A stretch of DNA of 64,000 nt from Erinaceus europaeus (Eukaryota; Chordata; Mammalia; Eulipotyphla; Erinaceidae), in contig NC_080166.1 of NCBI RefSeq assembly GCF_950295315.1, positions 100,862,999 through 100,926,998 of the forward strand. Reading direction: 5' to 3'. The notes beneath the pieces were generated by a model. It did no database searches. It was not told where the DNA came from and saw only the letters and a list, made by a program, of their open reading frames with translations. This document shows positions 43,620 to 55,233 of the stretch, one piece after another (position 1 is the stretch's first letter; each line of letters begins with the position of its first letter). The translations under genes and the position numbers were made by a program.

Positions 43620-44345
43620 AAATATACATGCAGAAGTCATTGGCCACTTGGAATAAACCAAAAATAGAGTTCCTAGCTTCTTCCTACATGAAGACCCCAA
43701 GTCTCATCTGCTATCTTCTTACCTTTAGGTTCCTGATTATTAAACATTATTTTGTGTGTGTGTGTTTTACATCTTAATGCTTTTCAGCCACCAAGTTGCT
43801 GATGCCATCCTGACTCCTATGGGCAGATGACCTCACCAATATGTCCTTGAACCCCAATTCTCCAGAATGCTGCACCACTAGGGAAAGATAAAAACATGCT
43901 GGGGTATGGATTGACCTATCAAAGTCAATGTCCATTGGAGAAGCAATTACAGAAGCCAGACCTCCTTCTGCATCCCATAAAAATCTTTGGTCCTCGCACC
44001 AAAGTAAAAGACTCAGGGGTGACTCAGGGGTGGGTGGGTGGGTGGGGAGAATACAGGTCCATGAAGGATGATAGAGGACATAGTGGGGGTTGTATTGTTA
44101 TATGGGAAACTGGGGAATGCTATGCATGTACAAACTATTGTATTTACTGTTGAATGTAAAACATTAATTCCCCAATAAAGAAATAAAAAAAAAATGTTTG
44201 GTCCACACTCCCAGAGGGATAGAGAATAGGGGACATTACAATAGAGAAGATGCAATATGGAACACTGGTGGTGGGAATTGTATGTAATTGTACCCCTACT
44301 ATTTTACAATCCTGTCAATCATTGCTAAATCATTAATAAAAAATA
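43620..44345 (+). repeat. L1 3' end (type B), split by a type A L1 end
   Basis: TTGGAATAAACCAAAAATAGAG, TTTTCAGCCACCAAGTTGC and later CCCAGAGGGATAGAGAATAGG, interrupted at 43994-44191. Confidence 0.82.
43994..44191 (+). repeat. L1 3' end, type A, 5'-truncated insertion
   Basis: GCACCAAAGTAAAAGACTC, (GGGT)n, then AATAAAGAAATAAAAA. Target duplication AAATCTTTGGTCC (43981-43993) and AAATGTTTGGTCC (44192-44204) flanks it. This shows that type A can itself be a complete L1 3' end. Confidence 0.85.
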
Positions 44346-45235
44346 TAAATATGATAATATTTGGTGAAATAAAAGATATGTACATTAAATGATGCAAATA
44401 AATTTTGTAATAAACAACACCATCAGAAACCAAGAAATTATAAGGTGATTCAAGAAAAAAGGGGGGGCTTATCAAGAGATTCCAGCACATCTATTTTTTT
44501 CACCTAATACTAGAGCTGTAACTAACATGCACAACAAAAACTCATGCAATTATATGGAAAAATAACTAGGGAAACATGGCATTGCTTTGTCCAGCTACAA
44601 AAACACTATTTTTAAGCCAACCAGATGAAAAAGTTCTCATCTCTACATCCAGTGGCTTTAAGGTTCCTGATACAATAAGCATATAAACCATTTTTTAAAT
44701 ACTTAAGTGTCAATTCTGAATTACTGATTTTAAAAATAGTATGTCCCATGTAGAACACTTTAGCAGATATGAATACAGCTTGTATATACTGTTGTGAAAG
44801 AGTCTTTAAAGTATAAAGTATTAGAGTGCCTCTTCTTAAAATGATAATGGTGATCTGAGTGGGAGTAAAATTTTCTAGTACCTTGTTTATTTCACAAAGA
44901 AGTACACCTGAAATTTGATAAGTTCAATGGCTGCAAGAAATTGAGAGGTTAAAATCATAGAAGTTAAAGGTGTTTAGAAACATTTTTTGTATCTATTTGT
45001 GATAAGTAAATGTAGGGGGGAAGTGTTGCTGTAGAAATCCAGTGTTTAATCATCTTCATTGTTGTAAAATAAAAAAAAAGAAGAACAATTTTATTCCTTT
45101 TATGCTACCAAATCTGGTTATTGGGGTTGAATTTTCTTTCTACATAGTTTGATGATATAGACATATGCAATATTAAATATCAAATCTTCTATTTAATGCT
45201 GTGGTATTTGTTTACTTGCTTTAAATTTTTTTGTA
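44346..45235. other. AT-rich DNA, nothing recognised
   Basis: No gene or named repeat. Confidence 0.55.
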
Positions 45236-45402
45236 TTTTATTTACTTGATTTTTGAGAGAGATGCAGAGAGAGAAAGACACAGAGGAAATACCAGAGCAC
45301 TGCACAGTTCTGGCTTATTGTGGTATGGGGGATTGAACCTGGGACTTCAGAGTCTCAGGCATGAGAGTCTCTTTGCATAAACATTATGCTCTCTACCCCA
45401 CC
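45236..45402 (-). repeat. tRNA-derived SINE, short form
   Basis: Minus strand: GAAATACCAGAGCACTGC, GGGATTGAACCTGGGACTTC, complement of a CATAATGTTTATGC head. Confidence 0.82.
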
Positions 45403-45579
45403 CACTTTTTTTTGTTGTTGTTGTTGTTGTTGCAGAACTGGAGATAGCAGGTAGCTTGTCAATACTGTCATCTCCTCCTCAATCTGCCTGCCACAAGTCA
45501 TTGGCTGAGGATGTTAGTTACAGTATTAAATATCATGACTATTTTCTGATTATGCAAAGGGATTCCTATTTATGATACA

Positions 45580-45957
45580 CATTTTAATTTTTTTATTTAT
45601 AAAAAAGAAACATTGACAAAACCATAGGATAAGAGAGGTATAGCTCCACACAATTCCCACCACCAGAACTCTGTATCCCATCCCCTCCTGTGATAGCTTT
45701 CCTATTCTTTAATCCTCTGGGAGTATGGACGCAAGGTTATTGTGGGATGCAGAAGGTTGAAGGTCTGGTTTCTGTAATTGCTTCCCCGCTGAACATGGGC
45801 GTTGACAGTTCGATCCATACTCTCAGCCTGCCTCTCTCTTTCCCTAGTGGGGTGGGGTGGGAGATCCAGGACACATTAGAGGGGCTGTCTGTCCAGCCAA
45901 GTCAGGGTTGGCATCATGCTAGCCTCTAAAACCTGGTGGCTGAAAAGAGAGTGGTTC
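45580..45957 (-). repeat. L1 3' end (type B), main part of an inverted insertion
   Basis: T-rich tail then ACACAATTCCCACCACC, AACATGGGCGTTGACAG, ending ACCTGGTGGCTGAAAAGAG. The adjoining right part is in the opposite orientation. Confidence 0.85.
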
Positions 45958-46145
45958 TTTACGCAGCCATGACATCATCTCCCCAGACAATAACTTGGAT
46001 CCACCTGCATATCAGATGTAAGGCTCAGGAGAAAAAAAATAGTATAGCCACAGGCCTTTGGAATATAACTAAAATATGCCTACTAGCTATCTACAAAATG
46101 GAGGGTCCTCTAACTCTTCATCTGCACTATTCCAGACTTTAGGCT
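45958..46145 (+). repeat. L1 3' end (type B), inverted 5' part
   Basis: CATGACATCATCTCCCCAG, CACCTGCATATCAGATG, TTCCAGACTTTAGGCTTATG. This is the segment that would precede the main part, turned around, with about 35 bp missing between them. Confidence 0.8.
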
Positions 46146-46924
46146 TATGATATAAATTTTAACCTACAAACAATAATTAATATTTAATATTGTATTTAAT
46201 TAAAATTTATGATATATGATTATATTAATATCTTTTATTCAAATCTCTATGGATAGTTAGTTATGTATCTTTGACTCAAAAGACAAATCAGGAGAAAATG
46301 GTTTAGGTGAAAGCAATGTGTAAAATGATCCTTCCTTCATTCTCTATCTTAGCAGCTCTCCCTTTCTCTCTCTCCTTGCACCTTCTTTTATTTTTTTACA
46401 ACCAGCAATTAGGGACTATTCACTTTATTTTTATTCTTCAATACCATACTTTCATAACCAAGTCTAAAATTATGAATCCTTCATAACTGTCTCAACAATA
46501 ATAGCTTACCATTCATTTATTCACCAACCACCAACTATTGTTATGGAAGAAAATTTGATTTTAATTTCCAAAATATATATCTTTTCTTAACAATTTGAAG
46601 TCCCTATTGTATCATAAAGAGTATCGGCATTTGTAGAAATAAACACACGTAGGCATTACCAGTACATACAATAATCCTGGGAAATGACAGCATTCTCCAT
46701 CCTATTACTAGGTAGGTTGTACTGAGCACCGAGTTATCCAAAAGAAATTATTTTCTCTTGTCTCTCTAACTGGATTAGTCCATTTATTGATGAAGCGGTT
46801 AGAGAAATCACATTTAATTGGCTCATGATTTCTCAATGACCTTGAAACCAACTGAAGTACTCCTGCATATTTTTAGTTATAACTGTATCAAAGTGACTTT
46901 TTAAAAATGTGTGTAGACTTATAT
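46146..46924. other. AT-rich DNA, nothing recognised
   Basis: No gene or named repeat. Confidence 0.5.
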
Positions 46925-47068
46925 GTATATGAAAGAAAGAGAAACATACAGACAGAGATACACACACACACACAGATACACAGAGAGAGTGCACAAGGTA
47001 TATGAAAGAAAGATAAACATATAAACAGAGATAACACACACAGATACACAGAGAGAGTGCACAAGGCA
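46925..47068. repeat. Tandem duplication of a ~73-bp unit
   Basis: GTATATGAAAGAAAGA starts each copy (46925 and 46998) and GAGAGAGTGCACAAGG ends each. The copies differ in the length of the inner (CA)n. Confidence 0.9.
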
Positions 47069-47099
47069 CATTTTATATTTTTTATTATGTTATGTTTCA

Positions 47100-47186
47100 T
47101 CTTTTTTTTTTTTATCCAGTGCTAGGAATTGAACCCTGGTCCTTAAAGGAGGTATGTGCTGTATTCTGAGTCACCTTCCCAGCCCT
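47100..47186 (-). repeat. tRNA-derived SINE fragment
   Basis: Poly(T), then TTGAACCCTGGTCCTTAAAG and AGTCACCTTCCCAGCCC, the B-box and head part of a minus-strand SINE. Confidence 0.6.
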
Positions 47187-49320
47187 CAAAATTATATTAA
47201 GTAAACAGATTTTTGGAAGTGGGGAATAAACTTATGAATTATTTATCTGAAAGATACTACACTTAATTAACCACTTCCATCAAAATTTATATTGATTTAG
47301 AGATTGAATTGTGTCTTCACTTTAGTAATCTGAATTTGTGTGAATATTTTTTCAAGATGACAGGATAGCGGTAGATGTCCTCTATAGCTAAAATTTTCTC
47401 TGCATCCCATGTGGCCTGAGGCATATGGCCATCAAGAAGCCAAATCCATAATTAAAGTATAGCCAAATATCCACTGATAAAAATTTTTGTATGCTAGGGT
47501 TGTTAGTTTGCCCATCAGGGTTTCTTTTTCATCATTTTCCTTTTACATTTCTTCATATAGAAGCTACAATCTCCCCTTTATTTATTTACTTAGTTATTTA
47601 ATTTATTTTAAGCAGCCCTCTTTCCTCATTATTTTCATGAACACACTTCTTATGCTTCATCTCAGACCATGTTTATGCTGGTAATAAGAAAAGCTTGATG
47701 AAGGAGTCTGAACACAAGTGGAACATCCCTTTATAGTCATTCTACTTGTTTTAATAGTGCATGCCTAACAGCTGCAGAAATGAGGATAACTAGACTTCTA
47801 TCCTCTGTTTTTTAAATAAAAACTAAGAAGTGAAACTTTAGCTTGAGCATACCTTTCCTTTTGTATTTAAATCAACATATTCAGTCTTTCTGTGCATGAA
47901 AGTCCTAGTTTTTTCGGACACATCAAAAGATTTTTCCCAGAGAAAATTCCACTAACTTCTAACAGCACACAAGCATATACTTAAAATTATGGTGGCATCT
48001 GCATATAAACACATTCTTGGTTTTTCTAAAACCCCACACTGTTGAGTCAAATATAAATCATTTCTTTTCAGGAAGATGTGGCTAAAGCAAGCCACCATAT
48101 TTTCAGTAGAATCACTGAGACTACAGAGTAAAGGCAAACCCTTAAGTGAAAGAAAATACCATTTCATGGCAAATGTTATAGTAGTTAGTCAATTTATCAA
48201 ACAAATATTCCTGTCATTTAAAAGTAACATTTAAGTTAATGACTTTTAAAGGAGTTAACCTCATGATGTATATAATTCACAACACATTTTTACATCTATA
48301 TGCTGAGATTCATAATTATAATTCAGTAGAATATATTAATTTCATGTGCATTAAAAACTAGAAATCAATATGCTGTAACACCTTAAAGATTTTATGGTCA
48401 GTAATTGTATTCCTAGTCCTCAGATAGAAAAATCATTATTCTTATCTCGTAAAACAGGTGAAGAAACTTACAGGGTTAATGCCTCAACTAATGATATACA
48501 GAAAGACAGTTACGGTGATGGTCAACAATCAGAATTTATTTGGAGATGTCACTTTCAGACTGCTGTTTCATACTGACCTCTGAAAGAAAATCAATTATAC
48601 AGAGCTTACTAGCTTAGAGAATGTCAATGCAATGCAGTTTAATTCATCATTAAACCTGTTCTGTCTGTTTTACCAGCCTGTTGTTTACTGTGAATAGTAA
48701 TGCAGAATAAAAACCACATCTGGAGAATAAAGAAAGGTTTATTTATCGGGATGTCTACTAGACATTAGAAGCATTCTTAGAGAAATGCTTTTCTATTACA
48801 GTGAGTACTTTTTTTTTTAAGATTTAAATTTACTGAATGACACTGAAGCAGAAAGTAGAAGAGATCATTATTCCATCATACCAAATGTAGAGTGCTATTG
48901 TTATAACTTCTGGAATTGCATTAAAACATTTAGAGAAATGAGTTTTTTCAATAAAGAATAATGGATTCAAAGGACAGCTGGAGTGACAGAAAGAGATAAC
49001 CGATGTTTGCTATTTCAATTTATTATCTAACAAAAGAAAACATATGTTTTATTTGGGGGTGGGTGGGGGGCATTGTTTTCTTCTGGAACTACATACAGAA
49101 AAGAATTCACTGATTCATACTCAGTGAATCTTCTTATAAAGCACAAAATATGGCAACAAATACAATGCAGTCAACTGAAAATACTGTCAGAAGACAAACA
49201 TTTTTCTCAAATGAATACTTCCCTGAATTGAGTATATAAAAAAAGGAAAGCTTGATGTTAATGTGAATGTACTGAAATAGTTTCAGTGGAAATTAAAGTC
49301 ATTGAAGATCATCGCAAAGG
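47187..49320. other. AT-rich DNA, nothing recognised
   Basis: The longest repeat-poor stretch in the window (about 2.1 kb). No long open frame, splice-bounded exon or RNA gene is apparent. Confidence 0.55.
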
Positions 49321-49321
49321 G

Positions 49322-49440
49322 TTCGGAGACAGCTCACTTGGTTAGGTGTATGTTTTATTATTGGAGTGTTATAACACCAGGGAAAACTCCAGGGCTGTGA
49401 TGTCTCTCTATCTCTGAAATAAAAATAATGAAAATATTTA
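49322..49440 (+). repeat. Old SINE remnant
   Basis: GTTCGGAGACAGCTCACTTGG head and CACCAGGGAAAACTCC, then TCTCTCTATCTCTGAAATAAA. Confidence 0.5.
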
Positions 49441-49719
49441 TCTGAGAACAGTGAAATTATTTATGTATAGTCTCACTCCTTGCCCTAGTATTAAGAAAAA
49501 AAATGTAAATAGGGGGCTTTGTGCACTGTGCTGGAGGAAGACTTCAGTTGACTGTGAGAGTAGTATGTAATTAGTTATAGTAGCGAGATAAGAAAATATA
49601 TTCATGTGATAGCAATTATCTTGTAAAACATTATTTCTTCCAAAAGAATAATTTGAGAGAGAAAAATAATTCCTATAAGCATATGTATAAGGATTTTAAA
49701 AAGTAATCATTTTCTTTAT

Positions 49720-49885
49720 TTCATTTGAAAGTAAAGAGAATATGGGGAGAGAGAGAGGAATCAGAACATCACTTTGCTATATACTTCTGACGTACTGCAC
49801 TAGGATTAATAATCAGTGCTTCAGGAATACAACCCTGCTCTTTGCTCTCTACCAGCTAAGCTGTTTCTGTGGACACTTTATAGGA
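49720..49885 (-). repeat. Old SINE remnant
   Basis: Minus-strand GAGAGAGAGGAATCAGAACATC, ACAACCCTGCTCTTTGC, CTCTACCAGCTAAGC, with a decayed core. Confidence 0.5.
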
Positions 49886-50086
49886 ATTCTTAAGCAACTT
49901 AGTAGGAGATAAATTGAAATCATTTTACACTTTAACTTAATAGTGTACTAGTGTAAATATTATATTCTATGGACTGCAATAAAATTATATATTAAAAATA
50001 ACATATGAGGATGAACATGGATGACAAGTCCTTCATATAAAACACACTGCACTTCTCTAACTTACAAATGTTATAAGTTAAGCTCA
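49886..50086. other. No recognised feature
   Basis: AT-rich interval. Confidence 0.5.
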
Positions 50087-50184
50087 TGAAGTGTCCCCCC
50101 TGCAGGTAGGGAGCAGAGGCTTGAATCTGGGTCCCTTCCCTTGGTAATATATGTACTTAACCAAGTATGCCACAATCCGACCCC
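50087..50184 (-). repeat. tRNA-derived SINE, head half only
   Basis: Minus-strand CCCTGCAGGTAGGGAGCAGAGG, TTGAATCTGGGTCCC, ATGCCACAATCCGACCCC. The tail half is absent. Confidence 0.72.
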
Positions 50185-50420
50185 CTGTTTTGCTATTTTT
50201 GTATGTTTAAAAATTTTGAACTTCGTATAAATCAATGAATTCTGCCATGGATATATTTGGAGGGTGGTGGTGAGAGGATTTTTGGAGAGTTTATCTTTAA
50301 TGACTCAGAATTTGACTTAGTTCCTCCTCTCAAAATTTACATTATATGCCAAAAGGATGTATGTATCTCTCAAATCCATGCTGAAGAAATAAAAAGGCTA
50401 AGTGTCCGTTCAGAGCTGTG

Positions 50421-50422
<2 letters not shown>

Positions 50423-50466
<44 letters not shown>
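50423..50466. repeat. (AC)n microsatellite
   Basis: About 22 uninterrupted AC units. Confidence 0.97.
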
Positions 50467-50468
<2 letters not shown>

Positions 50469-50519
50469 ATACTTATCAGACACAAGACATGGTGAAATCT
50501 CTTTTGCCACATCTTAGGT

Positions 50520-50645
50520 TAAACTTGAGGAAAACATGTAAAGTGAGATAAGCCAGGAGGAGAAAAGAACACCAAGCAATTTCACTTACAAGTGTAACAT
50601 AAGAAGCAAAGAAATAAATGGAAAACACAAGGTAAAATTTGGATT
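50520..50645 (+). repeat. Old L1 ORF2 C-terminus fragment
   Basis: GTAAAGTGAGATAAGCCAGG and the following bases line up with the last codons of ORF2 in the composite L1 (near 9460-9560), heavily decayed. Confidence 0.55.
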
Positions 50646-51199
50646 AGGGGTCATCTTCTGCAGCAAAGACAAGGACTATGGGGGAGCAAGGAGGCAGAAG
50701 AGCACAGAGAAGGCACTGGGGGCCCAGTGCAGAATAGTAGAGCAAGAACTTAATATGGTGGTGGGAGTAGTGAGCAGAAATCTGCCAGAAGGTGTTGGGA
50801 TATGTGTAAGCTTGATAGAGCTTAGGGAGAACTCCCCCCATCCTTGGATGGAGGTCTGAGAAGATAGCCCCTTCTAAGTCTCTCTTGCCAAGGTGAGCAA
50901 AAGGGAAAAACCGTCTCTCAGACTTAGTTCTTCTCTTCTTGACTCTCAAGCCCACAGAAACCTCACTACCTCTCTCCATTAACTGCAGGCCACATGGCTG
51001 ACTATCTTAAGGTTCATTTACTCAAAGTTCACCTCACCTCCTGATTACAGAGAACACACCTATTACACACTCCATCATACACCTCAGACCCCAGACAAGA
51101 GAAATTCCAAAATATATGGCCTTTGATATCCATCTTCTCTCTGTCTCACCCTACTGGTTTAACCCCTACGCTTCTCTCAAATACCTTTGCATAATTAAG
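50646..51199. other. No recognised feature
   Basis: Less AT-rich than its surroundings, with an open minus-strand frame of 111 codons (50644-50979) that has no recognisable domain. It may be ERV internal or LTR sequence linked to the next entry. Confidence 0.4.
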
Positions 51200-51530
51200 T
51201 TGCTTGCGTTGTGGAGAATAATTGTCTTGTATCTCATCAATTTCAGTCATACCAGACCCCTACCATAGGGGCAAGCTGACCTTTAAGAAACCTGTAATTT
51301 CTGACATATTTCAATAATGCCATTTGTTTGGTTTTCTATTTAAACTCATGTCCACCTGCCAATTAATGAGATATGAACGTTCCTCCATTCTCCCTGGTGT
51401 CTCTTGTCTGTCTTCGCGTTGTCCCTTGAACGAGCGAGAGAGAGCCGGTCAGGTTTGCCTTCCAGCTGGACCCCACCTCACGAGAGTGCCGGCAAGAAGG
51501 AGCTAAGAAATTTTACCCATGTAACAACTA
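51200..51530 (+). repeat. Possible LTR fragment
   Basis: TTTCTATTTAAACTCATG (TATA-like), then TCTTCGCGTTGTCCC, GCGAGAGAGAGCCGG and an end near GAAATTTTACCCA resemble a promoter-R-U5 arrangement. I could not fix the ends or a target duplication. Confidence 0.35.
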
Positions 51531-51898
51531 TTTTATAATTCATTATTTCCTTAATAAAACAATTCAAAAAAGCAACAGGAACTTTATTGATAACCTGTTC
51601 TAACAATTAGGGCATCAAGTTTATCTTCTATTCCAGCTAATTTTGTGAGGTTATCTTCTACTTTAATCACCATATTTGTTTTCCCTAGAAATTTAGGCTG
51701 TATTTTAATTCATAGCACAACATGCTACAAAACAAGGGTGGGTATATATTGGCACCTGTTAGATTTAGCTTATATCCAGTAAGCAAATACTGATTTGTAT
51801 GATTTTAGACCATCTAAGACACTGCAGAATTTGTTCCCTGCAAGATACATTAATGTTTATCCTACAAAAATTTTCTTCCTCTCTATGAATGTAATTGA

Positions 51899-51936
<38 letters not shown>

Positions 51937-51962
51937 GGAATTTACCATATATATATTTACCA

Positions 51963-52013
<51 letters not shown>
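51899..52013. repeat. Compound (TA)n and (ATCT)n microsatellite
   Basis: TA runs at about 51899-51936 are followed by about 12 ATCT units at about 51964-52012. Confidence 0.95.
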
Positions 52014-52084
52014 GTGGAATTTGACTTTTATGCATATGGAATTGTTTGATGAAGTTTTAGAATCATTGTCTCTTGCTTTACCCC

Positions 52085-52545
52085 CCATCACTTCCTCTCC
52101 ACTATTCCAACCTTTAGGTCCACAATTGCTCAACAATTTGTTTGGCTTTGTATGTTAACTCTCTTTTCAGCCACCAGGTTCCAGATGCCACCAAGATGCC
52201 GGCCAGGCTTCCCTGGACTGAAGACCCCACCAATGTGTCCTGGAGCTCTGCTTCCGCAGAGACCCACCCTACTAGGAAAAAAGAGAGGCAAACTGGGAGT
52301 ATGGACCGACCAGTCAACGCCCATGTTCAGCGGGGAAACAATTACAGAAGCCAGATCTTCCACCTTCCGCAACCCACATTGACCCTGAGTCCATGCTCCC
52401 AGAGGGATAGAGAATGGGAAAGCTATCAGGGGAGGGGAGGGGATATGGAGATTGGGTGTTGGGAATTGTATGGAGTTGTAACCATCCTACCCTATGGTTT
52501 TATTAATTTATCCTTTCTTAAATAAAAAATAATAATAATAAAAAA
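52085..52545 (+). repeat. L1 3' end (type B), plus strand
   Basis: TCCTCTCCACTATTCCAACC, CTTTTCAGCCACCAGGTTCC, ending in AATAAAAAATAATAATAA. It lies tail to tail with the next copy. Confidence 0.9.
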
Positions 52546-52549
52546 GAGT

Positions 52550-53625
52550 GGTACAACTCCACACAATTCCCACCACTAGAACTCTATATCCCATCCCCTC
52601 CCTTTATAGCTTTCCTATTCCTTTTTTAAAATATTATAGTTTTTTTAATTTAAAAAATATTTATTTATCTTTTGTTGCCTTTGTCATTTTATTGTTGTTA
52701 TTATTGTTGTCATCGTTGTCAGATAGGACAGAGGCAGAAGGTGGAAGGTCTGATTTCTGTAATTGCTTCCCCGCTGAACATGGGCATTGACTGGTGATCC
52801 ATACTCCCAGGCTGCCTCTCTCTTTCCCTAGTGGGGCAGGCTTCTGGGGAATCAGATTTCCAGGACATATTGGTGGGGTTGTCTGTCCAGGGAAGTCTGG
52901 TTGGCATCCTGCTATCATCTGGAACCTGGTAACCGCAAAGAGAGTTAACATATAAAGCCAAACAAGTTGTTGACTAATCAGGTTGGAGTAGTGGAGATGA
53001 AGAGTTGGGGGCATTTCCATTTTGTAGGTAGCTAGTAGGCATATTTTAGTTATATTCCAGAGGTCTATGGCTATACTAGCTTTTTTTGTTGTTGTTGTTT
53101 GGTTGGTTGGTTTTTTTTTTTTTTTTTCCCTGAGCCTGAAATCTAACATGCAGGCAGATCCTAGTTATTGTCTGGAGAGATGATGTCATGACTGGAAAAA
53201 GGACCAGAAAACTGGATCAGGGAAGAGAGTAGCTCCCAAATATGGGAAAGGTATATAAATATTGTTGACTGAAAACTCTTATCGATTCGATCTGATCTGG
53301 AGTCCATATTCAGCTTAGGAGCCTATGTGACCTCTGCATCCCTGTAGATCCTAGCTCACATTCTGTGGTCATCAGTAGGAACTTCCTTTCCAAGCTGCCC
53401 CAATATTAGGATCCATCTTCCTTAGGTATAGCATAGAGTATGTTGTCCTGTCTCCCTTCGGAGGATGGGACATTCTCTACCTTTGTTGATCTAAGTTGAG
53501 GGCAAGGTCCTATGGGGGCCCACAAAGAGGTTTATTATGTTGTTCCTGATACAGATGACTGGTAACAATGGAATGAGGGATTTATTTGAGGTCTAGGCCC
53601 ATCATATTTTTTTTACTTAAAGATT
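52550..53625 (-). repeat. L1 3' end (type B, longer form), minus strand
   Basis: ACACAATTCCCACCACTAG at the left, AACATGGGCATTGACTGG, and TCTAGGCCCATCATA at the right. A SINE tail fragment (52630-52731) replaces about 40 bp. A long T-run lies near 53109-53127. Confidence 0.88.
52630..52731 (-). repeat. SINE tail fragment inside the L1 end
   Basis: CTTTTGTTGCCTTTGTC, (GTT/ATT)n and GATAGGACAGA are the tail of a minus-strand long-form SINE. The core and head are absent, so insertion was with 5' truncation and target loss. Confidence 0.75.
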
Positions 53626-54620
53626 TGATCAATAAAGTAGACAGCTAGTATATATATCCTAGATAAATGGGTTAGAATCCCTGCCTCCTGAATGAAATAG
53701 AAAAGATTCTTAGCTTGTCATAACAGATTGCTTACGTTTTATCCATCCTTACCTGTCATCTACTAAAATCTCAAGCTAAAATAATCTACCCTCTCTTCAG
53801 AAAATATTGTGTGTCTTCCTAAAGATTCTATGTCATCTCACATTTTTTGTTTTTGTCATATAACACAGTTTTCTTTGCATAACAGGTGCCTTTAATTTCT
53901 TTGGTAAAGATTGAATTCCCTGTGAAACGTTGATGAAGATAGCATCTGGATTAAAACCTGGGAAGGAAATAAAGCATGTTTCATGGCAAGAAGCCACTTT
54001 AGAATATCCACTTAATAATCACAACAGCAGTGTGGATGTGCATGTTGATCCTTGAGTGCTGATATTGATGAGCACATCTTTAATTATATAAAGCTACTCA
54101 GCCAGCCTCCCTTTGCCTGTATGCTTCTGATGCTGTGAACTATTCACTCTATGGGGGACTTGACCACTGAAATGAAGTGAAGTGACTCATTCACAGGACC
54201 TGCTGGGCTACATGTTTCTGTAGATTATTTTTTTCTTGCTTCATTAGCCTTGAAACTTATGAAGCAAGGAATGTTTCATCAATAATAAATTTGAGGTAGT
54301 ATAAATTGTTTTGCTTGTCTAATATGATCCTAAAAAATAACATGGAATGAAACATGAAGAAAATATGTCCTAACCATCTTAAAACAATTTGGCTTTCTAT
54401 ATTTCTGTTGTGAGGCCAAGATGTTCCTATTGTTTTAAAGAATTTTTGTCCCTTTTTACTTGCCTCAGAATAAAAGTAGAGGAAAATCATTACAAATTTT
54501 GACATACAACTATGTGTAAGTTTCAGTTCTACACTTTTGATATGTTATATACCTATGTTGAAATATGATTCTCAGAGAAGCATTAGCTGATACCTCAGTA
54601 AAATGCATTTTTTTTTGTAG
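53626..54620. other. AT-rich DNA, nothing recognised
   Basis: No gene or named repeat. An open minus-strand frame of 82 codons (54257-54505) has no recognisable features. Confidence 0.5.
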
Positions 54621-54704
54621 AGCATTTGAGATATATCTCAAATGCTTATATTTAACAAGTTTAAATATAAGTATTTGAGATATATCTCAAATACTTATAT
54701 TTAA
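54621..54704. repeat. Two perfect palindromes in tandem
   Basis: A 26-bp perfect palindrome (54621-54646, centre GAGATATATCTC) and a 44-bp perfect palindrome (54661-54704, same centre). Both are followed by TATATTTAACAAGTTT, and their centres are 49 bp apart. Confidence 0.95.
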
Positions 54705-55233
54705 CAAGTTTGAAGTTTATAATACACTATATTCACTATGGTGAATTTTCAGTGACAATTTATATGTATATTTTAAATCTAATGCAACAGTATAGCTATT
54801 TTTAATTCCTTCTACAGAATACAGAGATCGAACATAAATTTACTGAAATATTTCTACAATTCATACTCTATGCTGTATTGTCTATGGATTTATTTCTTAG
54901 AAGTGTCCACATAATTTTGCACTGAAACATAGTAGGTAAAGGACTGAAATTAAAAAGAGAAAATTCTAATAGTGTAAAATCTCTTTATCAAAGCTTTCTG
55001 ATAAAAAATATCCTAGTCATAGCTATTTATTTTTTAAATTTTTAGTCATAGATATTTAATAGCTATATATATGTGCATATATGAATAAAAATAATTTGTT
55101 GTATATAGATAAACTTCAGAATAAGAAAACAACATACTCAGGTGCTAACAAAAAGAAAAGTGAAAACCACAGGGATAAACTAGAATTAATGTCACATTAA
55201 TGTTTGGGAATATTTCAACTGGATGTGTACTTA
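54705..55233. other. AT-rich DNA, nothing recognised
   Basis: No gene or named repeat. Confidence 0.5.

Noticed and set aside
50644..50979. 111-codon minus-strand frame
   Set aside because: No domain, no splice context, and it adjoins suspected repeat sequence. Kept only as an unannotated interval.
54621..54704. Palindromes as terminal inverted repeats of a DNA transposon
   Set aside because: They are two complete palindromes 49 bp apart with almost no sequence between them, not separated ends enclosing an element.
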